Part shown: positions 45,879-55,000 of the stretch, one piece after another
How positions within the stretch are numbered: position 1 is the stretch's first letter
Layout: every line of letters begins with the position of its first letter
Assembly: GCA_016219875.1 (NCBI GenBank)
Contig: JACRJZ010000129.1
Span: 1-64,000 of the forward strand
Length of the DNA stretch: 64,000 nt
Source: Verrucomicrobiota bacterium
GTDB taxonomy: Bacteria > Verrucomicrobiota > Verrucomicrobiia > Limisphaerales > JACRJZ01
Direction: 5' to 3'
Made by a program: the position numbers and the translations under genes
The notes under the pieces: generated by a model
What the model saw: only the letters and a program-made list of their open reading frames with translations
What the model was told of the DNA's origin: nothing
Database searches by the model: none

Positions 45879-48800
45879 ATGGAAAATCAACTGCGTATGA
45901 TGGCCCGGCGTTGCTTCAAAAACTTTCGCCTCGTGGCGATGCCGCTGGGGGCCGGCCTTGCGATGTGGACATTCGACTCCGCGCTGGCCGTGCCGGCCAA
46001 CCCGCAGCCGCGGGAAGTCACGCAACCCGACGGCACCAAAATTCAGTTGCGCCTGCGCGGCGACGAGTTCTTCTCGTGGCACGAGACGATCGATGGCTAT
46101 GTGGTCGCCAAAGATGCCGCGGACGGATTCTGGAAGTTCGCGCAACCGGCGACCGGCAAGGCGGCGTTCAGCGCCCTGGCCGGAGCACGCGTGGGCCTGG
46201 CGGACCCGGCGCGTCTTGGCCTGCGCAAACACGCCCTGCCCGAGGTGAAAGTGCTGCGGGCGCTCATCGAAGAGCGCCGTCAGGCGCTGTTGGGCCAACC
46301 GGTGGAGTTGGCCGTCCCGGAAGCCCCCGCCGGGCAGCCCAAGACAAAGCCCTCGGGGACGCACTCCCCCAAGATCGCGGTGTCCGGTGTCAAAACCATC
46401 AAGAACCTCGTCATCCTCGCCTGCTTCTCAGACCACTGGGACAGCGGCAACAACACCGTGTTGCCCAGCTACGGGCGCGTGGATACCAACGAGTACATCA
46501 ATCTCTTCAACCAGGTCGGCTACAACGCCGATGGCGCCGCCGGCTCAGTGAAGGACTACTACAAAGAGGTGTCTTACGGCAAGCTGACGCTGGACTCCAC
46601 CATTACGGTTTGGGTCCAGTTGCCGCACGACCGAGCCTATTACGGCGAGGGCGAACACGGCGGCCACCCCGGTTGGCTGGCGGCGGATGCCGTTGAGGCG
46701 GCTGACGCCGCCGGAGTTGATTTCTCGCTATTGGACTCGGACGGCGATGGCTGGGTGGATTGCCTGGACATCATCCATTCGGGCTACGGTGAGGAAGCAA
46801 CCGGCGACGCCAACGACGTCTGGTCGGTCAAGGGCTCCATGAGCAACATGGTCACGAAGGACCGCGTCAAGATGTTCACCTACCACACCGAACCAGCTCT
46901 GCGAGACAGCTCCGGCACCGGCATCGAACGCATCGGCACCATCTGCCACGAGACGGGGCACTTCTTCGGCCTGCCGGACCTCTACGACTACAGCGGCACC
47001 ATTCAAGGCCTCGGTTCCTGGTGCTTGATGTCAGGCGGCTCGTGGAACGGCACGTCCGGCACACGGCCGGGGCATTTCAGCGCTTGGTGCAAGGTGTTCC
47101 TCGGCTTCGCCAAGACCTTTCCGATCCACTCCAAGACCGGCCTGTCGTTGCCGCGGGTCGAGGACAACGCCGTGGTGGGGATGCTGCGCGACGGGATGTC
47201 GAACGACGAGTATTTCCTGATCGAGAACCGGGCGACGACCGGGTTCGACGACTCCGGTGACGTCTTTTCCGGCTTGCTCATTTACCACGTGGACCAACGG
47301 AGCGCGAACAACAACTTGGGCGCTTGGCCGCATCCGGCCGTGAAGATCGAAGAAGCCGACGGAAACAACAACCTCACCGAGACGGGCGATGCGTGGACCA
47401 GCACCAGCGGGCTGGCGGGCGGCTGGCGCGATCAGACCGGGAATCAGAGCGCCAACGCGATGCTGTACCAGACTGATTCCCTGTACAACCGCAGTGACAA
47501 CTCGGCTTCCTATTCCTACAACCGGCTGAAGAACTTTTCCGCGGCTGGCAGCACCATGACGTTCAACGCCCAGTCCCTGAAGACGGACGCGCCCACCCAA
47601 TCCGCGCTGTCGTCAACCCCCTTTACCCTCGCCTGGGCGGCGAGTTCCCAGGCCACGAAATACGAAGTCCAGGAAGGCAGCCCAGCCACGCTGACGAGCT
47701 TTTTCGATGGTGCCGAGAGCGCGGAGGATCTGCACGACAACTGGTACGTGGCGGGCAAGACGTTGCGCGAGGTCACCAACGCCAGCCACGTCGGCTCCGC
47801 CTGCTACACCTTGCTGCAACCCAATTACGGCGCCGTGCAGTCGTTGCTCTTGCGCAAATCGTTCAAGGTCACGACCTCCACCGTCGTTTCGTTCTACGTC
47901 GCCTCGCGGATCAGCGCCGGGAACGGCTTCATCAAGTGCGAGCTATCCAATGACGGCGGCAACACATGGAAGACCTTGAGCACGGACGATGGGGACATCG
48001 CGCCCTGGGCCTCGCGGTCTTACAATTACACAGCCATCAACGCCGCCGGCATCAGCAATGGCGACACCTGCCTCCTGCGCTTCGTCGTGGACATCGAATT
48101 CGTCTCTTACTATTCCGGATTCCCCGGTCCCGGCTTTGCCTTGGACGACATTTCGATCACCGGCACCGAAATCGCCGGCTACGGCGGCTGGACGACACTC
48201 TCGGACATCGTGACGTCACCGTCTTACCCAATTGCCGCCAAGACCGCCGGGGTTTATGCCTACCGCGTCCAGACCTACGCCAACGGCGCGTGGCAAGGGT
48301 ATGGCGCCGAAGGCGAAATCACCGTGCGGGCCAACCAAGCGCCAGCGTGGACCGTCAACCCCATCACCGGCTCGGAAGCCAATGCCTTCGTGGCCTACAG
48401 CGGCAACCTCAGCAGCCTGGCCACCGACGAGGTGAACGACGTGCTGACTTTCAGCAAAGTCAGCGGTCCGGCCTGGCTGACAATCCGCGCCGACGGCACC
48501 ATCGCCGGCACGCCCCAATCAGGCGATGCCGGCGCCAACACCTTCACCGTGCGCGTGACTGACCGAGCCGGCGCCTTCGCCGACGCGACCCTGAACATTT
48601 CCGTCAACTCCCCGTACGCCAACTGGCGCCTGAACGAGTTGGCTGGGCCGACCATCTCGGACTCGGTCGCCAGCTTCCACGGCACGGCGGTTGGGAGCTT
48701 GGTGTACGGTCAAGCCGGCGCGCCGAGCGGTGGAGCCGGCAATTACGCCATCACGTTCAACGGCTCCGACACGGCCGTGTCGGTCCCGGCACTCGGTCTG

Positions 48801-49754
48801 ACTACCGACACCATGACGATCGTCGCGTTGCTCAAGGCCAGCGGCACGCAGAACACCGATGCCGGCATTTTCTTCTGTCGCAGCAGCACCATCGCGGGCT
48901 TCCGGTTCGGCGGCGGCAACGCGCTTCGGTATAGCTGGAACGGCAACCTTTATACTTCCACGCTGGTCGTGCCCAACGACGAGTGGACGTTCGTCGCGGT
49001 TGCTGTCGGTCCGACGGGCGCGACGGTGTACCTGGCCACCAGCGCAGGCGTCTCGACTTGGATCAACACGGCCCCACATGATGTCCGCGCGTTTACCGGC
49101 ACCTCGTACATTGGCTACGACTCCGGAGGGAGCACCCGCCGCTTCAACGGTACGATGGACTATGTCGCCATCTGCGGCACGACCCTCAGCGCCTCGCAAA
49201 TCAGCCAACTCGCCAGAACGGCGATGAACCATCCGCCCGTGGCTTCGAGCCTGACCCTCAGAGCGCCCAAGAACGGCACCGCCACGTTCTCATTGGGCAA
49301 GTATGCCAGCGACCCGGACGGTGATGCCCTGACCGTGACCTTCAGCGGTTTCAACCACGGTGGCCGTGCCACCTGCGCAAACGGCATCGTCACCTACACG
49401 CCGGCCACCGGCTACGCTGGGGACGAAACCTTCGCCTACACCGTCGCCGACGCCAACGGGGGGACAGCTTCGGGCACGGTGGCGGCGACCGTCCCTGCGT
49501 CGGCAAACGCCGCGAACATCCTGTCCGCGACCTACAATGGCGGCTCTCCGGCGACCGCGACGATCATCTTTGCCGGAATTCCCGGGGCGACTTACCGGCT
49601 GGAGCATACCACGGACCTGAGCACTTGGACCCAAGTGGGCAGCAATGTGGTGCTGCCGGCCATTGGCCAGGCCTCCGCTGGCCGGGCCACTGTGATACAG
49701 AACCCGGCCCCGTCTTCGGCGTTTTACCGCGCCGTCTATGTCGGCGGACCGTAG
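45879..49754 (+). CDS. Secreted M6-family metalloprotease with LamG and cadherin-like domains
   Basis: A 1291-residue exported zinc protease. The signal peptide ends near ALA-V (37) and a propeptide (about 40-160) follows. The M6 (immune inhibitor A-like) catalytic domain starts near KTIKNLVILACFSDHW and carries HETGHFFGLPDLYDYS, with zinc ligands His357 and His361, Glu358, then Asp in the HExxHxxGxxD pattern. Downstream are a MAM/galactose-binding-like domain (about 610-770; FFDGAESAEDLHDNW), an Ig/He_PIG-like domain, a LamG domain (about 910-1110) and a cadherin-like VDANGG-type domain. The C-terminal tail (YRLEHTTDLSTWTQVG...AFYRAVYVGGP) is the same tail domain as in the main array, placed 4.7 kb away from it. 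Confidence 0.9.
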   Translation: MENQLRMMARRCFKNFRLVAMPLGAGLAMWTFDSALAVPANPQPREVTQPDGTKIQLRLRGDEFFSWHETIDGYVVAKDAADGFWKFAQPATGKAAFSALAGARVGLADPARLGLRKHALPEVKVLRALIEERRQALLGQPVELAVPEAPAGQPKTKPSGTHSPKIAVSGVKTIKNLVILACFSDHWDSGNNTVLPSYGRVDTNEYINLFNQVGYNADGAAGSVKDYYKEVSYGKLTLDSTITVWVQLPHDRAYYGEGEHGGHPGWLAADAVEAADAAGVDFSLLDSDGDGWVDCLDIIHSGYGEEATGDANDVWSVKGSMSNMVTKDRVKMFTYHTEPALRDSSGTGIERIGTICHETGHFFGLPDLYDYSGTIQGLGSWCLMSGGSWNGTSGTRPGHFSAWCKVFLGFAKTFPIHSKTGLSLPRVEDNAVVGMLRDGMSNDEYFLIENRATTGFDDSGDVFSGLLIYHVDQRSANNNLGAWPHPAVKIEEADGNNNLTETGDAWTSTSGLAGGWRDQTGNQSANAMLYQTDSLYNRSDNSASYSYNRLKNFSAAGSTMTFNAQSLKTDAPTQSALSSTPFTLAWAASSQATKYEVQEGSPATLTSFFDGAESAEDLHDNWYVAGKTLREVTNASHVGSACYTLLQPNYGAVQSLLLRKSFKVTTSTVVSFYVASRISAGNGFIKCELSNDGGNTWKTLSTDDGDIAPWASRSYNYTAINAAGISNGDTCLLRFVVDIEFVSYYSGFPGPGFALDDISITGTEIAGYGGWTTLSDIVTSPSYPIAAKTAGVYAYRVQTYANGAWQGYGAEGEITVRANQAPAWTVNPITGSEANAFVAYSGNLSSLATDEVNDVLTFSKVSGPAWLTIRADGTIAGTPQSGDAGANTFTVRVTDRAGAFADATLNISVNSPYANWRLNELAGPTISDSVASFHGTAVGSLVYGQAGAPSGGAGNYAITFNGSDTAVSVPALGLTTDTMTIVALLKASGTQNTDAGIFFCRSSTIAGFRFGGGNALRYSWNGNLYTSTLVVPNDEWTFVAVAVGPTGATVYLATSAGVSTWINTAPHDVRAFTGTSYIGYDSGGSTRRFNGTMDYVAICGTTLSASQISQLARTAMNHPPVASSLTLRAPKNGTATFSLGKYASDPDGDALTVTFSGFNHGGRATCANGIVTYTPATGYAGDETFAYTVADANGGTASGTVAATVPASANAANILSATYNGGSPATATIIFAGIPGATYRLEHTTDLSTWTQVGSNVVLPAIGQASAGRATVIQNPAPSSAFYRAVYVGGP

Positions 49755-49785
49755 CCATCTGAAACGAAACCCACTCTGAATTTCC

Positions 49786-50514
49786 ATGAAACGAACACGA
49801 TTCTCACCACGGACTCAGATGAAGCTTTGGCTTTTTTCCGCTGTCTTCAGTGTGGCTCTGGCGGTCCAGGGCACTGTTTATACCTACAGCGGCAGCCCTT
49901 CGCAGGAGATTCCCGACGACTACACGTCGGGATGGGGCACCACCTTCAATTTCGAGAGTGTCGGACTGCAGATCTCTGACGTCACCGTCACGTTCACTAC
50001 GTCCGGCGGGTACAACGGCGACCTCTATGCCTACCTGACGCACGGTTCGAGCACGCTGGTCCTGCTGAACCGCGTGGGGGTGGCCAATGGCACCAGCGAC
50101 ACTCAGCTTTTCGACAACGGGTATTCTGGAAGTGGATTCAACAACATCACCGTAAGTGACAGCGGGGCCGGCAACATTCACAACTACGGAGGCAGCACGC
50201 TCAACAGCACGCCCACCGTCGGCGGCACCTACAAGGCCGACGGGCAGACGGCGAGTCCGGTGACGGCGCCGACGGGCTATGGCGCCAGCGGTGGCAGCGC
50301 GACGTTTGCGAACACCTTCGGTGGGAGCGATCCAAACGGGGATTGGGTGCTGTATTTCTCTGACGCATCCGGCGGTTCGGCTGCAACGCTGAACAGTTGG
50401 AGTGTGGGCATCACGACCGTGCCGGAGCCGGTGAATGCCGCGTTAAGTGTGTTTGGGCTTCTGTTCGTGGCGGCCAGTGTTCTTCGCTTCTGCCGTCGGC
50501 GGGACTCCAAGTGA
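49786..50514 (+). CDS. PEP-CTERM protein with P-domain-like fold
   Basis: A 242-residue exported protein. The signal peptide ends near AVQG (about 28). The body resembles the proprotein-convertase P domain (SGGYNGDLYAYLTHGSSTLV, FGGSDPNGDWVLYFSDASGG). The C-terminus is a textbook PEP-CTERM sorting signal: VPEP (about 212), a hydrophobic helix LSVFGLLFVAASVL and a basic end RFCRRR. In this system, known from other bacteria, exosortase cuts at PEP and anchors or releases the protein; no exosortase gene is in the window. It shows that a second surface-sorting signal coexists with the FFRVRQP tails. Confidence 0.92.
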   Translation: MKRTRFSPRTQMKLWLFSAVFSVALAVQGTVYTYSGSPSQEIPDDYTSGWGTTFNFESVGLQISDVTVTFTTSGGYNGDLYAYLTHGSSTLVLLNRVGVANGTSDTQLFDNGYSGSGFNNITVSDSGAGNIHNYGGSTLNSTPTVGGTYKADGQTASPVTAPTGYGASGGSATFANTFGGSDPNGDWVLYFSDASGGSAATLNSWSVGITTVPEPVNAALSVFGLLFVAASVLRFCRRRDSK

Positions 50515-50619
50515 CCCGGCTGGGCAAGTCTCTCTGACAAGACTCTTGATCTGGCGTGTTGACTGGCGTGTAGGCTGAGGTGAGTGCGGGTCGATCTCCT
50601 GCTTCTGACCACTCAACGC

Positions 50620-50648
50620 TTTCCACCCCTTCTGCCTTTCGCTATACG
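50620..50648 (+). promoter_or_regulatory. Duplicate of the valS promoter
   Basis: TTTCCA (50620-50625), a 17-bp spacer, then TATACG (50643-50648), 15 bp before an ATG. The same arrangement (TTTCCA-17-TATACA) lies at 55936-55964, and both are followed by CGGCTCGACGTTATGTCCGA. Conservation of both boxes and spacing supports a sigma-70-type promoter; activity is not shown. Confidence 0.55.
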
Positions 50649-50663
50649 GTGCGGCTCGACGTT

Positions 50664-50756
50664 ATGTCCGAAATCCCAAAAGCCTACGAACCGAAAGCGG
50701 TTGAAGAGAAGTGGTATCAATTCTGGCTCGACCAGAAGTGCTTTGTCGCCGACCCG
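50664..50756 (+). pseudogene. valS 5' fragment (about 31 codons)
   Basis: MSEIPKAYEPKAVEEKWYQF and about 11 further residues match the start of the intact valS at 56505. Homology stops abruptly near 50756, where sequence of a truncated ECF sigma gene begins in the opposite orientation. It carries its own copy of the upstream promoter region. This is a partial duplication or a relic of an ancestral locus. Confidence 0.88.
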
Positions 50757-51043
50757 CCGCGCTTGGCCGCGAAGTGCTCCCGCAGCCGGCTTACCGCCCG
50801 ATAATGCGCGATGCTAGCGACCAGCGGCTTCAACTCCTCGACCTGCTTCACCTCGCTGACTTTCTCCACCAGTCCCCCCAACGACTCAATGGCCATGTCT
50901 TCCACATCCGCGGGCAGGAACGGCGACAGCTTCCCGCGTGCGACCGCAAACGCCACCGGCCACAGCCACCGAAACGCCTCATCCCAGGCGTCCGCGTTGC
51001 CGCACTGAAGGGCAATCAAGTCCGGTGCGTCCACGGGCGGAGT
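50755..51043 (-). pseudogene. Truncated ECF sigma factor (region 2 only)
   Basis: The minus-strand frame reads LIALQCGNADAWDEAFRWLW and continues ARGKLSPFLPADVEDMAIES and VEELKPLVASIAHYRAVSRL, the pattern of sigma-70 region 2 in ECF-type factors. It breaks off after HFAAKRGG at the junction with the valS fragment, so region 4 is missing and promoter -35 recognition could not work. The N-terminal end is also blurred by simple-repeat DNA at 51044-51190. I regard it as a broken gene. Confidence 0.7.
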
Positions 51044-51190
51044 TTCAAGAAGAGGGCTACGCCCTGCAAGCCGCGCCTTCTCTTGCCGCAAGAGAGCGCA
51101 AGGAACCCAGAGAAGAAGTCCCGTTCCCCTGTTTGCACTCTTTGTGTTCTTTTGCGGCAAAAAAACTCACCTCCGAAGGTTGTATGAAAT
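51044..51190. repeat. Simple-repeat patch
   Basis: The stretch contains CTTGCCGCAAGAGAGCGCAA and TTTGTGTTCTTTTGCGG, fragments of the AAAGAACGCAAAGG-type dispersed repeat. The remainder of 51191-51301 is a short leader to the next gene. Confidence 0.5.
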
Positions 51191-51301
51191 CCGGCGCGGT
51201 TTGCGATGGAGGTGGTGAAGGCTGTTCCGGTGAACAAACAAAACAACTGGCGGCAAACGCCGCTGGCACCAAGACGCAGCCTTCAAGGAAATGAAAACAA
51301 A

Positions 51302-51595
51302 ATGAAAACCCTGACCCAAATCGCCCTCCTCGCCGCCGTCCTGACCACCGCTGCCGCCGCCCGTGCCGAATGGGTGGGTGGACACTTCCGCAGCAGCGGC
51401 ACCTACGTGGCGCCCTATTACCGGACGCCCGCCAACGGCAGCCCCTACGACAACCTCAGCTATCGCGGCTACCCGTCGCAGCAGCCCGGCTACATCTCGC
51501 CGCGCACCTACGATTTCGGCACCGTCCGTCCGCTGCCGGCCTACCCCAGCACCGGCACCGTCCGCCCGCTCTACCGCAATCCCTACGGCTTCTGA
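51302..51595 (+). CDS. Small secreted Tyr/Pro-rich protein
   Basis: A 97-residue protein with a strong signal peptide (LTQIALLAAVLTTAAAARA, cleavage near 22). The mature part has GGHFRSSGTYVAPYYRTPAN and DNLSYRGYP, a pattern seen in small secreted proteins of many Gram-negative bacteria (YVxPYYRTxPNxxxxDN); function unknown. The ATG at 51302 is chosen because the signal peptide begins there. It is followed after 48 bp by another small secreted protein with a similar leader. Confidence 0.8.
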   Translation: MKTLTQIALLAAVLTTAAAARAEWVGGHFRSSGTYVAPYYRTPANGSPYDNLSYRGYPSQQPGYISPRTYDFGTVRPLPAYPSTGTVRPLYRNPYGF

Positions 51596-51643
51596 ACCGC
51601 CGACCAACCTCCCCAACCGAAGCCATCAAGCAAAACAAACACC

Positions 51644-51964
51644 ATGAAGAACCTCCTCAAAATCGCGCTCGCTGCCGTCCTGCTCACGACTGCCGCCGTT
51701 GCCCAAGCTCAATGGAGCTCCTACCGCTACTCCACTACCACCATCTACACACAGCCGTCCTGCGGATTCTCCAGTTTCAGTTCGCCCAGCTATTCCGGCT
51801 ACTCCGGGTTCAGCGGGTATTCAAGCCCGGTCACGGTTTCCGGCTCCAGCACGCGATTCGGGAACAGCGTCTATCACAACTACCGCAGTTCTGGTGGTGG
51901 AACTCTTTCAGGAACGGCCACCTATTTTGGCAACGGTGCCTACACCACTTTGAGGGGCTGGTAG
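51644..51964 (+). CDS. Small secreted Ser/Tyr-rich protein
   Basis: A 106-residue protein. The signal peptide (LLKIALAAVLLTTAAVAQA) closely resembles that of the neighbour at 51302, suggesting a shared origin of the leaders. The mature part is very rich in Ser, Tyr and Gly (SSFSSPSYSGYSGFSGYSSP) with one Cys and ends NGAYTTLRGW. It is low in complexity and of unknown function. It could be co-transcribed with 51302. Confidence 0.7.
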   Translation: MKNLLKIALAAVLLTTAAVAQAQWSSYRYSTTTIYTQPSCGFSSFSSPSYSGYSGFSGYSSPVTVSGSSTRFGNSVYHNYRSSGGGTLSGTATYFGNGAYTTLRGW

Positions 51965-52070
51965 AGCACGGTGGGGAAACCTGCGGCTGGCCGTCCTGAG
52001 AACAACGGATTGGCCAGCCTGACCGCGACCAGAACTTTGTCGAGGTCTTGCCTTCTGCGCCAAGGAGGTT

Positions 52071-55000
52071 TTGACTTGGCGGGTGCCAATTGTTGTGCGT
52101 CGATTCAAGATGACTTTGGGGCCGCTGTTTTGCGTGTTCGCGATCTCGGCGTGCCTCGTCGAAGTTTCAGCACAAACTGGTTCCCAACAAATGCCTGCCG
52201 TCCAAGACAGAGACTCGGCCGCCAGCCGCTCGGCTGAGTTGATGAAAGAGGTTACACAGCTTTTCACGAACAAGGAGCACGAGAAGGCCCTTCTCCTGCT
52301 TGACGAATGCCTCGTTCTCAAGGAGACGGCATTCGGCTCCAACAGCCTCCAAGTTGCAGACATTCTTTTCATCAAAGGCGGCATCTCTAGGCAACAGGGG
52401 CGTTTTAGTGATGCTCTGCCTCCTTTGCAGCGATGCTTGGCAATCGAAGAGAAACTCCTCGGCAAAGACCACCCCGAGTTGATCAATGTTCTCCTCGTCC
52501 TCGGACTTACGTGCAAATCTCAAGGCGCCAGCGCCCCAGCGATTGATTACTTCGAACGCTGCCTATCAATCCAAGAGCAGCACCCAAAGGAAAGAAGACT
52601 GAATGTTGATTCCCTGCTTCAAAACTTGGCGAACCTGTACCGGACTCAGGACGATTATCGGAGAGGTTTGAGCGTGTTGGAACGTTGCCAGAAAATCCAA
52701 GAGGCTTCGTTTGGCTCGAATTCTCTCCAGGTGGCCAATTGCCTTCACAAGCAGGGGCTGATTCACCAAGACCGCGGGGACTACATTCGAGCGATGGACC
52801 TGTTCAAACGTGGGCTGGACATGAGGTTGGCCGTGGCCAAGGAAGATGATGATTTTGCGATCTGCTTGCGTGACATCGCAGTTTCGTTTCGCAAGCAGGG
52901 ATCTCCCGCTCAAGCTCTGCCACTCTACCTTCGCGCAGTTGAAACTTTGGACAAGATAAAGGCACCCGACAGCGACAAGGTGGCGGGTGTTCTGGGAAGC
53001 TTTGCTTCGTATTACCAGGAGCAAGGGGAGTTTGAAAATGCATCAGCCCTTTATGACCGCTGCCGGGAACTGATGGAGAAGAAACATGGAGCAGACCATC
53101 CCTCCTTGGCTGCACTTCTTGGGAGCTTGGCAAACTTGAAGGAGGCCTTGGGTCACTACGAAGAATCCCTGGCTTTGCATAAGCGCAGCCTGGCAATGAC
53201 GGAGCAAGCAGTTGGAACAGAGAACCGGGAGTATGCTGTCGGCTTGGGCAACTTGGGTGAGTTCCTGTTGAATCGGGGCGACACAGCTCAAGCTCTGCAC
53301 CTGTGCCAGCGAAGTCTCGACATCTTGGAAAAGCTCCTCGGCACAAACCACACAGACGTGGCAAGCGCAATTTGCCGACTGGCCAGCGTTGAGGTCGAAC
53401 TGGGCAACCGTGCCGAAGCCCTCTCCTTGCTGCGAAGGAGTTTGGCGATCAGGGAGGGTGTCCTCGGAACGCAGTCCCTCGACACCGCCTATTCCCTCAA
53501 CAGTCTCGCAAGCCTCTTGGGTATCTTGGGTGACAATTCGACTGCTCTCGAGTTGTACACCGAAAGCTTGGCAATCATCGAAAAGGTGCAAGGGGCGGAG
53601 AGCCCGGGCGCGGCGGCGGTGTTGGAGAATCTGGCCGTGACACACAAAGAGATTGGACAAACCCGTGAGTCACTGGCGTTGTACTCGCGCAGTCTGGCGA
53701 TCAAACAAAAGATTTACGGCGCGGAACACTTGGAGATCGCAGGACTTCTCGCCAACCTCGCTGATCTTCGGAGAATCCAAGGAGAGGCAACCGAGGCAGA
53801 AACACTTTACCGGCAGTCTTTAGCCATGAAGACAAAGTTCCTGGGACCGGACCATCCAGAAGTTGCCATAGCCCTGAACAATCTCGCGTCCATTTACCAT
53901 TCTTCAGGGAGAACCGCGGAAAGCATCTCCGGATTCTCGCGCTCATCTGCTCTCCTTCGAGCCTACTTGGTGGGCCAATTCACTCGATTGTCAGGGAATG
54001 ACGCTCTTCGGCTTTTTCAATTGGCCCTCTATCAAGCGGCGGTGACCCAATCTGCGTGTGCCGAAGCTCCTGCGCAAAACGCCACCGCTGCGGTTGCTGG
54101 TGCAGAACAAATCGCAGTTTGGAAAGCGTTACTGGAGGAGGTGCAAGCAACTCAAGCAGCGGTAGAGGTGGACCAGCGAGCCGCCACACAACGACTTCGC
54201 GAACAGTTGCTCACGACACAACATCAGTTGGCACGTTTGCCAGACGAAAAACTTGAGCCGCCACAGCGCGACGCACGGCGTCGGGAATTGCAGAAAGAGC
54301 TGAACGAGCTTGAAGCAAAACTCCAACACAGTTCAACACGCGTGGCCGATTCGGTGCGAGAGCGAAGTCCGTCGTTAGTGGACTTTGCTCGGAATGTTCC
54401 CAACGATGCAGTCTTACTGGATTTCGTTGAGTTTCGCCGTTTTGATTTTGCCGCCAAGACGAACGCATGGAAGGAACAACGCTTCGCCGCCTACCTGACT
54501 TTTCCGCTGGCCAAGGACTCGACGAATCTGTTGGTGGAACGGGTGGACTTGGGCGAGGCCGCGCCCATCAACGAGGCCGTGGAAGTCCTCTGCCGCCGCC
54601 TGGGGGCCGGGCAGTATCGGGCCAGGGACGTGGAGCCGGCCTTGCAGCGGTTGAACGCGCGGGTCTATTCACCGCTGGCCCGGCATCTCACGAACGTCGC
54701 GCACCTCATCGTCTGCCCGGATGGCCCGTTGAGCCGGGTGCCGTTCGAGATGCTCCCGGTGCCGTCCGGCGGCACGAACCGCTGGCTGGTGGAGGAGAAA
54801 ACCATCAGCTACGTGAGCAGCGGGCGGGAGGTGGCGAGGATCGCCGCGCGCGCGGCAAGTCCAAGGTCCAAGGTCCAAAGTCCAAGGTCGGTCGTGTTTG
54901 GGAACCCGGATTTTGATCTGAAGCTGCCAGACGGAGTGCTGGAGAAAGGGAGTAATGGAGTGTTGCTCGCCGCAGCCCCATCCCAGCACTCCACCTCTCC

